DNA of 64,000 nucleotides, taken from contig QHVH01000012.1 in assembly GCA_003222245.1 (NCBI GenBank), forward strand, positions 1-64,000. The letters run 5' to 3'. A model generated the notes under the pieces. It was not told the origin of the DNA and ran no database searches. It was given only the letters and a program-made list of their open reading frames with translations. Of the stretch, positions 8,501 through 20,000 are shown piece by piece (within the stretch, counting starts at the first letter, position 1; every line of letters starts with the position of its first letter). The DNA is from Blastocatellia bacterium AA13. Lineage in GTDB: Bacteria; Acidobacteriota; Blastocatellia; UBA7656. The position numbers and the translations under genes were made by a program.

Positions 8501-11500
8501 AGAGTCCTCGATCATGAATTCGATGCGCTCTCGCGGATAATTTGTGTCGAGCGGCACATAGGCGGCTCCCGCTTTGATCACGGCGAGCAGCCCAACAACC
8601 ATCTCGATACCGCGAGGAATGTACAGACCGATCAACGATTCAGTTCCGACTCCCAGCGATAGAAGCCGCGACGCTGCTAGCGCCGTTAAGCGATCCAGCA
8701 TTGCGTAGGTGATGAACTGATCGCGATCCTGCAGGGCGACGCTGTCGCTGTATTCCGACCACGATCTCTCGAGCATTACCGCAACCGAGCTTGCAGCCGG
8801 CCATTGAATCTCCGTATCGTTCCAGGCCGACAGTTGCAGCCGTTCGGCTTCCGTCAGCATGGCGATTTCAGAGACACGTCCGTCGAAATTCTCCGCCATT
8901 GCGGCAGCCACGCGGTCCAAATGCGTCAGCAATCGCTTTATCGTAGCCTGATCGAAAAGCGAGTTGTCGTACTCAACGGAGACCTTTATCCCGGCCCCCG
9001 TCTTTTCAGCGAAGAGCATCAGATCAAATTGCGGCGCGGCGGGCTCGACGTCAATTTCTTCCACAACTACATTCTCGATTTCGAGCCAGGCCGCCGGCGG
9101 GTTCTTCATAACGAACAGGATCTGAAACAGCGGTGTTTGCGCCGCGCCGCGATAAGGACGCACTTCTTCAACAAGCCGGTCGAATGGAAGGTCCTGATTC
9201 GCGTACGCTCCGAGCGCGGCAGTCCGGACAGCCAGCAGAACGTCGCGGATTGTCTTATCGCCGCGCACAGCGAGCCGAATCGGAACGGTGTTGTCGAAGA
9301 ATCCTATGAGGTCGTCCAGTTCCGGGCGATTACGACTGGCGACCGGCGAACCAAAGACCACGTCCTCTTCGCCGGTGTAGTGATATAACAGGCAGGAGGC
9401 CGCGCTCAGCAGACTCATGAACAATGTTGCGCCTTCGCGCTTTGCAAGCGATTCGAGCCGCAGGCCGATGGAAGGCTCGATCATCAATCGCTCTGTCGAA
9501 GCGCGCGCGCCCTGAGCTATCGGTTTTTGGTGATCCGCCGGAAGCGCCGCGAATGAATCCAGGTCCTCGAACTGAGTCGTCCAGTATCGAATCTGACCCT
9601 GCAATATATCCTCGCTCAACCTGCGCCTCTGCCATACGGCATAATCCGCATATTGAATCGTCAGATCTTCGATTTCCATCGGCGCGCCGATTCGGAACGC
9701 GCCGTAGGACTGTGATACTTCGCGGACCAAGATTCCGAGCGACCATTCATCACAGATTATGTGGTGCATCGTGACCAGCAGAATGACCTCGTCTCCGCCG
9801 AGAGTCATTAGAGCGAGCCTGATTAGAGGCGGCCGCTCCAGATCGAATGGACGCGCCGCTTCTCGCGCGGCCAGCGCCGCCGCTTCCTGTTCCGCCCGGC
9901 CTATGCCGGTGAGATCGATGTGCTTGATAGCCAGTCGAACCGCTTGAGATATGACCTGGAGCGGTTGGCCGTCGCGAACAAGAAAACTCGTGCGAAGGAC
10001 CTCGTGTCGTCTTACTAACTCGTTTATAGCCTGTTCGAATACAGAAGCGCTGAACGCGCCTTTAATTCTGAATGCCGCGGCGACGTTATAGGCCGGTGTC
10101 CCGGGTGAGAGCTGGTCCAAAAACCACAGCCGCTGCTGAGGCGATGAAAGCGGCGCCTCGCTTTCGCTGCAATACCGGTTCGTTTCTCGATGCGTTTCGA
10201 GCTTGTCCAGCTTGTCCCGAGACACGATCGCTTGCTGTACATTTCCCCATTCCGGAAGGTCGCCGCGGGTCATCCGGGCTTCAACTTGCGCTGAAAGAAG
10301 CTCGAGAGTGGGGTTTTCAAAAATAGCGCGGAGCCCAAGCTCGATGCCGAACGTTTTTTCCAGGCGCGAGGCTATCCTGGTCGCCAGCAGCGAATGACCT
10401 CCGAGCTCAAAGAAGTCATCATTCAAGCGCGGCTGCTCGATTTTCAAAACGTCGGACCAGATAGCGGCTACCGACGCCTCGATCAGCGTTCGCGGCCGGC
10501 GCTCTCCGTCCGTGCGTCGATTCTTCGGATCGGGTAATGCCGCTTTATCCACCTTACCGTTTGCCGTGAGAGGCAGCTCTTGAAGCTCGACGATCGCGGA
10601 CGGGACCAGATACTCGGGCAAGGCGCTTCTCAGGCGGGCCGCGAGTTGCCGCTCGATTGAGCCTCCGCCGGCGCGCGGAACAACGTACGCGATCAATCTC
10701 TTATCGCCCTCGTCGTCATCAATATCTTTGATGACGGCGATGGCGGCTTTCACCGCCGCGTGTCCCATCATCACCGCTTCAACCTCGCCGAGCTCGATGC
10801 GAAACCCACGCAGCTTGACTTGATTGTCGGTTCGGCCGAGGAACTCGATGACGCCCTTGCCGCCCTTGCCGCCGTTGCCGCCATTGCCACGGAGCCTGGC
10901 CATGTCACCGGTGCGATAGAGTCTTGTTCCCTCAGCGGCGAATGGACTTGCGACGAACTTCTCGGCGGTTAGCTCAGGCCGTTCGAAGTAGCCGCGGGAG
11001 AGTCCGTCTCCAGCGATGAAGAGCTCACCCGCTACACCCGGCGGCACGGGGAGCAAGCGCCGATCCAACAGGTAGACCTTGCTGTTTGAGATCGGACGCC
11101 CGATAGGAACCATCAAGCGCGCATTCGACAATCGGCTTATCGGATGGCAACAGGTAAATGTGACGCCCTCGGTTGGACCGTAGCCGTTGATGATCGCGCA
11201 ATGAGGAAGCTCCTCTAACGCTTTGCTGACGTGGACAGGCGAGAGCACGTCTCCGCCGGCGAGCAATTGATGCAGCCCTGACAGCGCTTCGACGCGTTCG
11301 TCGATGATCTGGTGAAAAAGGCCGGCGGTGAGCCAGAGGGTCGTCACCTGAGAACGAGCGAGCACGGAGCCGAGCTGCTCAACGGACTGGAACACGGCCG
11401 GATGCACCACGAGCCGGCCGCCATTCAGAAGAGATCCCCATATCTCGAATGTCGAAGCATCGAACGAAATCGGCGCGAACTGCAGGATCACTTCCGATGA

Positions 11501-13555
11501 ATTCAATTCAACATAGTCGGCGCCTTTAACCAGCTTGACTACATTGCGGTGAGTTGCGGCTACGCCTTTGGGCTCGCCGGTCGAGCCGGAGGTGTACATC
11601 AGATACGCCAGGCTGTCGGGAGTCGCTCCGCTATCGTAGTTGTTGTCGCTCCGACGCGAGATTTCGTTCCGGCATTCCCGCAGGCATATCACTCTCGCGC
11701 TCTGATCGTTGAGATCGGGGTCGAGCGGTTCATCGGTAAGAAGCACGGCGGCGCCGGAGTCCTTTATCATGTAGCGCAGCCGCGCGGGCGGGTAGCCGCG
11801 GTCGAACGGAGCATAAGCGCCGCCTGCTTTGAGTACTCCTAACAGCGCCGTGACCATGTCCGTGCTTCGCTCGATGAATAAGCCGACCGTTACTTCGGGA
11901 CGCACACCCGCCGATTGCAAATACCGGCCCAATTGATTTGCTCCGCGGTTGAGAGTGGAATAGGTGAGCTGCTCATCTTCATAGACGACTGCTATTGCAT
12001 CCGGAGTTGAGTTCGACCAGCTTTCAAAAACCTGCGGTATGCTCTGATTGACGGGGTAGGCCGATGTGGTCCCGCTCAGCGCAAGCATAACCTCGTCGCG
12101 CTCGGCGCCGGTCAGCAGCGGAATCTCGAGTATCCGTTGAGACTCGACGGCAATCATTCCCTCCAGAATCTTTTGAAGATTCTCGGCGAATCGCTCCATC
12201 GTTCTGGCGTCGAACATCTCCGCGCCATACTCGAGTGAAAACTCGATGGTCTCATTTGGAGCGGTCGCCGTGAGCGTTAGGTCGAACTTGATCTCCGCCG
12301 CCGCGGCATCAACCGGCGCCGCGGCCGTACCCGAAAGATTCAGCGGCTCCATCGGCGCGTTTTGAAGCGCGAAAGCAGCTTGAAAGAGCGGGTGTTGATC
12401 GAGGCGGCGGCGAGGCTTGAGCTCTTCCACAAGCCGTTCGAAAGGAAGATCCTGATGTGCAAACCCGTCGATGCAGGCATCTCTGGTCTGATCCAGAAAT
12501 CGCGCGACCGTCGGGTTGTGTGAAAGATCCGCGCGGAAGACGAGCGTATTCACGAATGGTCCTATGAGCTCCTCCGTCTCTTCGCGCCCGCGGCCTGCTA
12601 TCGGAGAACCCACCGACACGTCGTCCTGACCGCCGTAGCGCGCGAGCAAGCTCTGATAGGCCGCCAGCAGAATCATGAAGACCGTCTTGTCTTGACGGCG
12701 GCCCAGTTCATTGATTCGCGCGGTCAGACCCGGAGGCAAAGCAAAGCTGTGGCGCGCGGCCCTTCCGCCGGCTTCGGCGCGCGGCCGGTCGGTCAAGATT
12801 TCAAGAGGCGGCGCGCCGGACAAGCGGCTCGTCCAATATTCGATCTGTTCGCGCAGCGCTTCCTCTTTTATTCGTTCTCTCTGCCACTGCGCATAGTCCC
12901 CATATTGGATCGAGAGCGGCTTCAAACGCGATGACGACCCCGTGAAGAAGGAGTCGTAGAGGCTGTTCAACTCACGAACGAGCACACCGTGCGACCAGCC
13001 GTCCGTTACGATGTGAGGGATGGTCAACAACAAGAGACTATCGGCTTCGTGAAGCCTGATGACGAGCATCCGTATCAATGGAGACGGGGGAACGGACGCG
13101 AGGTCGAACGGTCTCCGCGCTTCTTCAGCCGCGAGCTTTAAGGCGAGGTCATCGATTACGCCGGCAGGCGCCCAGCGAAGATCAGCGATTGGGATCGGCG
13201 GTTCGAAGGGATCGCCGAAGACTTGCGCGGGCTCGAGATCCAGCGTCTTAAAGACGGCGCGGAGAATCTGGTGGCGGCTTATGATCTCGGCTACTGCCTG
13301 GCTAAGACAGGGCACGTTGAGAGCTCCGGTCAGGCGCCGCGCGAAATGATCGTTGTAAGCGGAGCTGTCCGGGTTGAGCTCGTTGGTGAGCCAGAGGCCG
13401 ATCTGAGCAAAAGATAAAGGAGCCCGCGAAGGATCGTCTCGAACAGGGATTCTCTCGGCCAGCCTGGATCCGAGACCTTCTCCATCGATCAGTTTCAGGA
13501 GTAGCGCCCGTCTCTTCGACGACAGATCGGTCACGGGCTTTGAACGCGGCTTCAT
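5579..13555 (-). CDS. Non-ribosomal peptide synthetase, C-A-T-C-A-T-C
   Basis: The cytoplasmic megaenzyme of about 2,658 residues has two complete elongation modules and a final condensation domain. Residues are counted from the Met at 13555, preferred over 13588 because GAGGT lies nine bases upstream. C1 has PHIVTDG near 185. A1 has its core near 655 and a pocket read as DAFWLGGTFK, a valine-type code. T1 has GGHSLLATR near 1052. C2 has HHIICDE near 1265. A2 is near 1743, with a pocket roughly DVQFIAQIVK, proline-like but with Gln where His is usual. T2 has GGHSLLATQ near 2135. C3 has HHIAIDG near 2333, and the protein ends soon after it. There is no thioesterase, so C3 may cyclise or release the product or act with a partner. 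A1 carries a Gly/Asn/Lys repeat insertion. This is the last gene of the leftward cluster. Confidence 0.95.
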   Translation of the reverse strand: MKPRSKPVTDLSSKRRALLLKLIDGEGLGSRLAERIPVRDDPSRAPLSFAQIGLWLTNELNPDSSAYNDHFARRLTGALNVPCLSQAVAEIISRHQILRAVFKTLDLEPAQVFGDPFEPPIPIADLRWAPAGVIDDLALKLAAEEARRPFDLASVPPSPLIRMLVIRLHEADSLLLLTIPHIVTDGWSHGVLVRELNSLYDSFFTGSSSRLKPLSIQYGDYAQWQRERIKEEALREQIEYWTSRLSGAPPLEILTDRPRAEAGGRAARHSFALPPGLTARINELGRRQDKTVFMILLAAYQSLLARYGGQDDVSVGSPIAGRGREETEELIGPFVNTLVFRADLSHNPTVARFLDQTRDACIDGFAHQDLPFERLVEELKPRRRLDQHPLFQAAFALQNAPMEPLNLSGTAAAPVDAAAAEIKFDLTLTATAPNETIEFSLEYGAEMFDARTMERFAENLQKILEGMIAVESQRILEIPLLTGAERDEVMLALSGTTSAYPVNQSIPQVFESWSNSTPDAIAVVYEDEQLTYSTLNRGANQLGRYLQSAGVRPEVTVGLFIERSTDMVTALLGVLKAGGAYAPFDRGYPPARLRYMIKDSGAAVLLTDEPLDPDLNDQSARVICLRECRNEISRRSDNNYDSGATPDSLAYLMYTSGSTGEPKGVAATHRNVVKLVKGADYVELNSSEVILQFAPISFDASTFEIWGSLLNGGRLVVHPAVFQSVEQLGSVLARSQVTTLWLTAGLFHQIIDERVEALSGLHQLLAGGDVLSPVHVSKALEELPHCAIINGYGPTEGVTFTCCHPISRLSNARLMVPIGRPISNSKVYLLDRRLLPVPPGVAGELFIAGDGLSRGYFERPELTAEKFVASPFAAEGTRLYRTGDMARLRGNGGNGGKGGKGVIEFLGRTDNQVKLRGFRIELGEVEAVMMGHAAVKAAIAVIKDIDDDEGDKRLIAYVVPRAGGGSIERQLAARLRSALPEYLVPSAIVELQELPLTANGKVDKAALPDPKNRRTDGERRPRTLIEASVAAIWSDVLKIEQPRLNDDFFELGGHSLLATRIASRLEKTFGIELGLRAIFENPTLELLSAQVEARMTRGDLPEWGNVQQAIVSRDKLDKLETHRETNRYCSESEAPLSSPQQRLWFLDQLSPGTPAYNVAAAFRIKGAFSASVFEQAINELVRRHEVLRTSFLVRDGQPLQVISQAVRLAIKHIDLTGIGRAEQEAAALAAREAARPFDLERPPLIRLALMTLGGDEVILLVTMHHIICDEWSLGILVREVSQSYGAFRIGAPMEIEDLTIQYADYAVWQRRRLSEDILQGQIRYWTTQFEDLDSFAALPADHQKPIAQGARASTERLMIEPSIGLRLESLAKREGATLFMSLLSAASCLLYHYTGEEDVVFGSPVASRNRPELDDLIGFFDNTVPIRLAVRGDKTIRDVLLAVRTAALGAYANQDLPFDRLVEEVRPYRGAAQTPLFQILFVMKNPPAAWLEIENVVVEEIDVEPAAPQFDLMLFAEKTGAGIKVSVEYDNSLFDQATIKRLLTHLDRVAAAMAENFDGRVSEIAMLTEAERLQLSAWNDTEIQWPAASSVAVMLERSWSEYSDSVALQDRDQFITYAMLDRLTALAASRLLSLGVGTESLIGLYIPRGIEMVVGLLAVIKAGAAYVPLDTNYPRERIEFMIEDSSPALVLTLKPWADAVDSHGARVIYIEETLAEAAESGVLCAAAQPQPDNLAYVIYTSGSTGKPKGIAMTQGCLFNLICWQAARWRNRPGARTIQYTSLSFDVSYQEIVSTLWTGGTLILIDEMVRRDPVSLWRELKEKQVERLFAPYVALKQLASEAGSNPAVAAPSLTQIITAGEALHINHDVERLVEATGCAIDNQYGPSESHIVTAGELTGEPREWPRKPPIGIPIANGRMYMLRDCIQPVPAGISAELCIGGAVLGRCYLNRPDLTAERFRPDPYSPDGGRLYRTGDEARYGSTGDIDFVGRMDGQVKIRGYRVEVGEIEATLRQQPGVREAVVIVKGDDLGIKRLIAYAVVNNGAGNAFAVDERLLKDRLKQKLPDFMVPSQIAIVPDLPKTPSGKLDRRRLPEVAPVEALDLDSRATQTQQILRGVWESVLGLRGIEAHQSFFDLGGHSLLATQVVSRIRQAFKIDLPLQSIFEEPTLAALADRIELERLAGAGIEPAAPIARAPRDRALPLSFQQESLWFMSKLAPDNAAYNMRGGLKLSGPLRTAPFDQALDELLRRHEALRTNFTIEEGKAVQVLRAAPRAVLKLVDLSALSDKDQTEQIDSLNARQAERPFDLAVDSMIRCSLMRLGKQVNHLAFTIHHIAIDGWSIGIINNEISQLYAAYASGRPSTLAEPEVQYGDYAAWQRRSLEDGRREILLEYWRNRLEGLNRLDLPTDRPRGAAQTFRGSSASTLLSSELSEQVQSLSRGQGVTLFMTLLAAFKVVLSAYTSQFDIAVGADIAHRNRPEIESTLGLFTNQLVLRTDLSGDPKFRELLDRVREVTLGAYAHQDLPFESLVKELHPDRKIGENPLFQVMFILQNAPIAPLTLQGLTIEPLPLSEQASPFDISLVFEETNGRFSLSARYNTDLFEEKTVSQTLCDIDRTLRHVVEDPDRRLSDLRALIRQERRQTAPAFGRKRRTELRQLI

Positions 13556-13595
13556 TCGTTGGATACCTCGATGGACAAGTCCGTACATGCGATTC

Positions 13596-13963
13596 GCGCC
13601 GCGTAGCGGCGCTTGATTTTAGCCAGGCGTTTCAACGCCTGGGATATCACACCCAAGTCGATCCGCGCCGCGCAGCGGCGCTTGATTTTCCTGATCTGAG
13701 TCTCGGCAACCCTCATGTGCCCGTACAACACGTTCATTCAATCGCCGCTACGCGGCTAGCGTCCAAACTCAAGATCGCCGCTACGCAGCGAGAACTAGTC
13801 GCCTTCCGGACCCAGCGTTGAAACGCTGGGCTAAACTCAAACGACCGCTAACGCGGTCGACAATCTCCTCGTAAACGAGGGCTCGAACTACCTGCTGGAG
13901 CGGCTCGAACTACCGGGGGCAAGCTCGAACTAGCGGGAGCGGGCTTCGAACTACCGGGAGCAA
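13596..13963. repeat. Cluster of intergenic palindromes and 20-bp tandem units
   Basis: This lies in the 0.5-kb gap between the two NRPS genes; I see no gene in the gap. Two copies of a hairpin plus tail, GCGCCGC-GTA/GCA-GCGGCGC followed by TTGATTTT, start at 13596 and 13665. CCAGGCGTTTCAACGCCTGG is at 13623-13642, and CCCAGCGTTGAAACGCTGGG, the same element as at 2411, is at 13811-13830. CGACCGCTAACGCGGTCG is at 13842-13859. Four 20-22 base units beginning GCTCGAACTA or GCTTCGAACTA run from 13881 to 13963. The hairpins could act as terminators or mRNA-stabilising ends for the FAAL gene upstream. Similar short palindromic families are scattered in many soil genomes. Confidence 0.75.
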
Positions 13964-14088
13964 GGGTCCCTTCCCTACCCGTTAATTTTTGGTGCTCTTC
14001 TTGAACTTCAAACGCTCGGCTTTTGAACGGCTGAGACCTTCTCTATCGCACCGTGCTCTATAGCACCGTGCGCGAGCGGACTAATGAC

Positions 14089-17000
14089 TTAGTTGTTCGC
14101 GAGCATGGCTTCTACTTCGCTATCTGAGTAAGCAGAGACGCTCATCACCAGTTCGGAGATTCTTAGCACCTTATCTCCGGTTTCGGGATCTTCCGCGATA
14201 GTCTTTGCGAACTTCGCCACCGTCGGAGCGGCGAAGAGCATCCGCAGAGGGAACTCGATCTGGAATACGCCGCGCAGACGCGCCGACAGTTGCGAAGCCG
14301 AAATCGAATGACCTCCGATCTTGAAGAAGTCGCTATGAACGCCGACTTCCTCGAGCCCCAGGACATCCGCCCACAGATCGGCAAGGACGCGCTCGAGGTC
14401 ATTTCGAGGCGGCTCCGCTCTCAACTCTTCAGTTCCCTCAATCGGCTCGACAACGGGCAGCGCCTTTCGATTTATCTTTCCGTTGGGCGTCATCGGCATA
14501 GCCGCGAGCCTTACGAAATCCGACGGCATCATGTACTCGGGAATGCACCGGCTCAGGTACTCAATTATTGCGGTTCTATCGAATGAGCTTTGCGGCGAAA
14601 CGACTACATAGGCGATCAGTCTGGCGTCGCCCTCGCGCGGCTCGCGCAAGAGGACGGCTGCCTGCTGAATGTTCGGGTGACGAACGAGCGCCGCTTCTAT
14701 CTCTCCGAGCTCGATTCGGCGGCCGCGCAGCTTCACCTGTTGATCGCCGCGACCCAAAAAGTCGATGGTTCCATCGGGCCCGTGCAGACAAAAGTCGCCG
14801 GTTACATACATGCGAGCCCCCATCGTTTCGGCGAAGCCATCTGGTATGAACCGCTCGGCTGTCATCGCGGGAGCGTTGACGTATCCGCGCGCTACGCCGT
14901 CGCCTCCGATGTGAAGCTCCCCGCGCACGCCGATCGGAACAGGCGCGAGCCGTTGATCGAGTATGTAAGTTCCAGTGTTGGCGATCGGGCGCCCGATATT
15001 CACCTTTGCCGTGGACGGTTGTATGAAGCTCGTAGTCGACCAGATTGTAGTTTCAGTGGGGCCGTACATATTAAGCACGCCCCCTGCCGCTTCTCCGAAC
15101 TGTCGCGCGAGCGGCGTGGGCAATGCTTCGCCTCCTAACAGAAGCTTGCGGAGCCGCCCGATTGCTTCGAGCGAGCCGGGTTCGTTCGCCAGCAATTGCG
15201 CCATCGACGGAGTGCACTGCAAGTGGGTTATTCCGCTCTTCTTGATTTGTATCGATATTGAATCGGTCTCGGGCTCAAGGTCGATCCGAGATTCCATGCT
15301 AGATTCCGGGCGAGATTCCAGGATCGGCTGGGGGTTTTCATTAGCCCTGTTCTTGAGCGAATCGAGAAGGTCGAGACTCTTCAGTACTGAATCCGCGGCC
15401 ACGCCGAAATCGATTAGGCACGCCGCCTCGTCTACTCCTATTTGCTTCATGCGAGCGACTGTTTCGAGACACGTTCTGGGCGTGCCCATCAATCCAGCCG
15501 ATTCGAAGTAGCGATCGAATGCGTGGGAGAGCAACGCTTCGGTATCGTTCTCGGTGAGCTCGCCGCTGTCTACGCTTTTCCCAAGACTCCGAGCGAGGTT
15601 CTTGATCAAGCCGTAAGAGCTCTTCAGATAACCACGGAAGGGCTCTCGGACCGTCTCGCGCACCTGGTCAAGGTCGTCTCCGATAAAGGTATGAACCATG
15701 AGCGTCACGTGTCCGCGGCCCGGTCCATGACCCGCCTCCTCCCACGCCTGTCGGTAGATGGAGATCCGGTGAGCGAGGTCTTCGAGGCTTTGCCCCAATA
15801 AGTGTGTCAGCAGATTGGCGCCGATCTGGCCGGCCAGCCGGAATGTTTCTTCGCTGCCCGCGGCGGTGAGCCAGAGAGGCAGCTCGTTCTGAATCGGTCT
15901 CGGAAAGATCGCGACCTCGATATCATTGCCCGCCCCACCCTGAAACGACACGCGTTCGCCTCGCCAGAGCTTACGAATCGTATCGATGCGGCTGAGCATC
16001 ACCTCTTTGCGGCCGGCGTAATTTTCGGGCGCAAAGATGAAATCATCCGCGTGCCAGCCCGATGCGACGGAAACGCCCACCCGGCCGTTCGAGATGTTGT
16101 CTACGACAGACCATTCTTCGGCAACTCTCAGGGGATTGTGCAAAGGCAGCACTACGCTTCCGGCCCTGATACTTATGCGGCTCGTGATCGCGGCGAGAGC
16201 GGCGCTCGTAACTGAAGGGTTCGGGTATAGCCCTCCAAACGCGTGGAAGTGGCGCTCGGGCGTCCAGACCGCCGAGAAACCATGTTCATCCGCGAATCTC
16301 GCCCCTTCAAACAGCAGCCTGTATTTATCCGAGACCGATGCTTGACCGGTTGTTTGATCGTCGCTTGCGAAATAGAACAAGCTGAACTCGATGTCTTTTG
16401 TTGTTTCCGTTGTTGTTTCTATCGCGCGCGTTGTTTCCGCCGCGTGCGTCGATTCCAAAGCATGAGCGCGAGCCTGCTCCGGTTGAATGGTCACCTGAAA
16501 CCCGCGCGTGAGGGCCCACAACAATTCGAGAACCGATATGTCGAATGAAATGCTGGTGACGGCAAGCCAATGGCCGGGTTCGCGGCCGATCTTTTCGCCC
16601 ATCGCATGAAAGAAGTTGATCACGTTCCTATGACTGACCATCACTCCCTTCGGCTCGCCGGTCGATCCGGAGGTGAAAAGGACATAAGCGAGATTGGACG
16701 ACGTCGGATTGACGTTCGGCGCGTCGGCGCGGTCTTCGCCTTTCGGATATCCAACAGCGGAGTCGACGTCGAGCACGCGCGCGGCTTCACCGCCGATCTG
16801 TACCGAATATCCGCGTTCCCCGACGATCACGCGAAGACCGGAATTCTTGATCATCAGGTCGAGACGTTCTTTCGGAAAAGCCGGATCGAGAGGCGCGTAT
16901 GCGCCGCCGGATTTGAGTATGCCCAGCATTCCAACGACCATCTCTATGCGCCGCCGCACACGGATTCCGACGACAGTTTCCGGTTCCACGCCAAGCTCGA

Positions 17001-20000
17001 TGAGTCGATGCGCAAGCCGATTGGCGCGGCGGTCCAGTTCCCCAAAGGAGAGATGCTCGTCCCTGAAACGCAAGGCTATAGTGTCGGGAGCTTTCGCGGC
17101 TTGTTGTGAAAACTCCGACTGTATAGATGAATCGCGCGGGTAATCCTTCTTCGTGTCGTTCCATTGGCGAATGATCTGATGCCGCTCTTCTTCGGACATC
17201 ATTGGAAGAGAGGCGAGGGGTATGTCGGGATTTGAAACCATCCCATTCAACAGAACCCGAAAGCGCTCGATCATTCGCGCTATTGTGGACGCATCGAACA
17301 GGTCGCTGCTGTATTCAAGCGCTCCGCTTATCTCGCCTCCGGCTTCGGCTATCTTAAGGGTCAAGTCGAACTGCGTGACGCCCTGGTTCAAGGGAACGAA
17401 TTCGACCTCGAGCTCGCCCATCTTCATCTTTGCGGGCCGGCCGCCGACCGCCAACAGCGCAAGCCCCTCCTGTCCGGGCCGGGAAGGCTTTTGATAGATC
17501 ATCATCGCTTGTATCAAGGGCGCGGCTGCGTCGCCGCTCGGTTGGAGCCTCTCGACCAGAAGCGAAAACGGGTAATCCTGATGCTCGATCGCGCGAAACG
17601 CGCGTTCGCGGGTTCTCGAGAGGAGTGAGCCAAAGGTCGGCTCGCCTGACAAGTCGGCTCTCAAAACGATGGGATTGACGAAGTAGCCGACGACGTTCGC
17701 GAACGCCGCCGTACTTCGCCCGCTTGTGAGAGCGCCGATGACAAAGTCTTCCCGGCCGGAATGCCTGTGAAGCAGCGCTTGGAACGCGGCTGCGACGCAC
17801 ATAAACGAAGTGGCGCCGAAGCGGCTGCCGAGCTCCATCAATTTGCTTGCGGCATCACTCTCGAATTTGAAGGGCCGGGAGTCTCCGGCGTGGCTTTGAA
17901 GAAGCGGCCTCGGCCGATCCGTTGGAAGATCCAGCGGAGCCAGGTCTCCGTCGAGCTCGCTCATCCAGAATTCCGACAGCGCGACGGCGGCGGGCCCTTC
18001 CAACGTCTCTTCTTGCCGGAGAACATAATCGCTGAATTTGTAGGCCGGGGATTCGAACAACCGCGCCGGCGTCGAATAAAACGCGCCGATCTCATCGAAG
18101 AGAATCGCAAGCGACCAAAAATCTACAACGATGTGATGAACCGCTATCAGAAGCCAGGCTTCGTCACGTTTTCGATACAGGGTGACTCTGAGCAGATTGT
18201 CTTCCTCCAGGTCGAACCTGCGGTTCGCCTCGAAGAGTATTCGCTCTTGCAGCTCGCTCGCGGTCCATGCAGCCGCGTCGACTTCCTGAAAAGACACCTG
18301 CTGAGATTCACGCACGGACTGATTCAAATATCCGGAACTCGAGGTGAAATTCGTTCTCAGGCTCGGATGCCGGTCGATCACGCGTTGAAACGCCGCTCGA
18401 AGGCGAAGCGGATCAAACTGGTCTCTTATGATTCCAACAGCGGCGATGTTATAGACCGGCGCGTCCGGCGTGAGCTGCTGAAGGAAGTAAAGAGCCTTTT
18501 GTCCTTGTGATAGAGGGAACTCCGTGAGCTCCGGTCCAGGCGGTATCGATGATTGACTCGCTCCAGAGTCGGCCTTCGCCAGCTCACAAACAAACTCGGA
18601 GAACTCGCGTATGCTCGCGCTTTGAAAGAAAGACGTCATCGGCACGGAGACATTCAACGCTCTTTCCAACCGGTGCATAACGTCCAGGGCGGCAAGCGAA
18701 TCGAGTCCATATCGAGCGATGGGTTCGTTGGAATCTATTGAACTCGCTCCGACTCCGAGTTTTCGCGAAACATGGGACACAAGCCAGGCTTCCAGGGCGG
18801 GCGCGGTCAGGTCTCCAATGTCGAGCAAGCTTATCGAATCGACATCGGACTCTGAGTCCGGCTCGCGCCATTCGGCGAGCGCCGCGAGCTTGCCTTCGAC
18901 AAATTGAGCCCGACAATCCAGCCGTCGGATCTTTCCACTGGACGTTTTCAACAGGGAGCCCGGTTTAATGAGAGCGATCGCGTAGACGGGTAATTGATGC
19001 GACTCGGCAATAGCTCTACGAATCTTCTCCGAGAGATCGATCAGCGCTTCGGACGGCAGCTTCTCGACCTCTTGAACGAGGGCGAGCCGTTCTTGTCCGT
19101 CGATCTCGATTGAGAATGCCGCGCCGCAACCCTGGCGCAAGACTGGCGAACAGGTCTGAACAGTCGCTTCGATGTCGTGTGGATAATAGTTCTGGCCGCG
19201 GATGATTATCAGATCTTTCAACCGCCCGGTCACAAACAGCTCGCCGTCGCGCAGGAAGCCAAGATCACCCGTTCGCAAAAACGGGCCTTCCGCCGAATCC
19301 GCGGGATAGGCGCCAAAAACTTCTTTGCTTTCATCAGGCCGATTCCAATATCCGCGCGCGACGCTGCGACTGGCCAGCCATATTTCTCCAACCGAGTTGT
19401 CGCCTAGAAGCGCTCTGGATTCGGGGTTCACAATGACGATCTTTTGACCGGCCAGACCGCGTCCGCAGCCAACGGCCATCCGGGCGTTCGCGGCCGCGGG
19501 ATCGGCATCTGTAACGATGTTCTTTTTGAGCGCGCCGGCTTCTACCGCGCAGGCGTTCGGCAATACGCCTTTGACTCCTCCCGATACCAGCAGCGTAGCT
19601 TCGGCCAGTCCGTAGCAGGGAAAGAAGGCCTCCCGATGAAACCCAAAGGGCGCAAACTCTTGAGCGAAGCGGTCGAGCGTGTCGAGCCGGATAGGCTCGG
19701 CGCCGTTAAAGGCGGTCGTCCACGAACTGAGGTCGAGGCCGGCTCTTTCTTCCGGCCGCGTCTTTCGGACACACAGGTCATAGGCGAAATTCGGACCGCC
19801 GCTGGTCGCGCCTTTGAATTGCGTGATCGCCTTCAACCATCGGATAGGCTTTTGAAGAAACGCGAGCGGCGACATCAAGACACACAGCGATCCTATATAT
19901 AAAGGCTGGAGCACATTTCCGATGAGCCCCATGTCGTGATATAGCGGCAGCCATCCGACGAATGTGGAGTCCTGCGTGTGTTCGCACGCGGTCTGGATCA

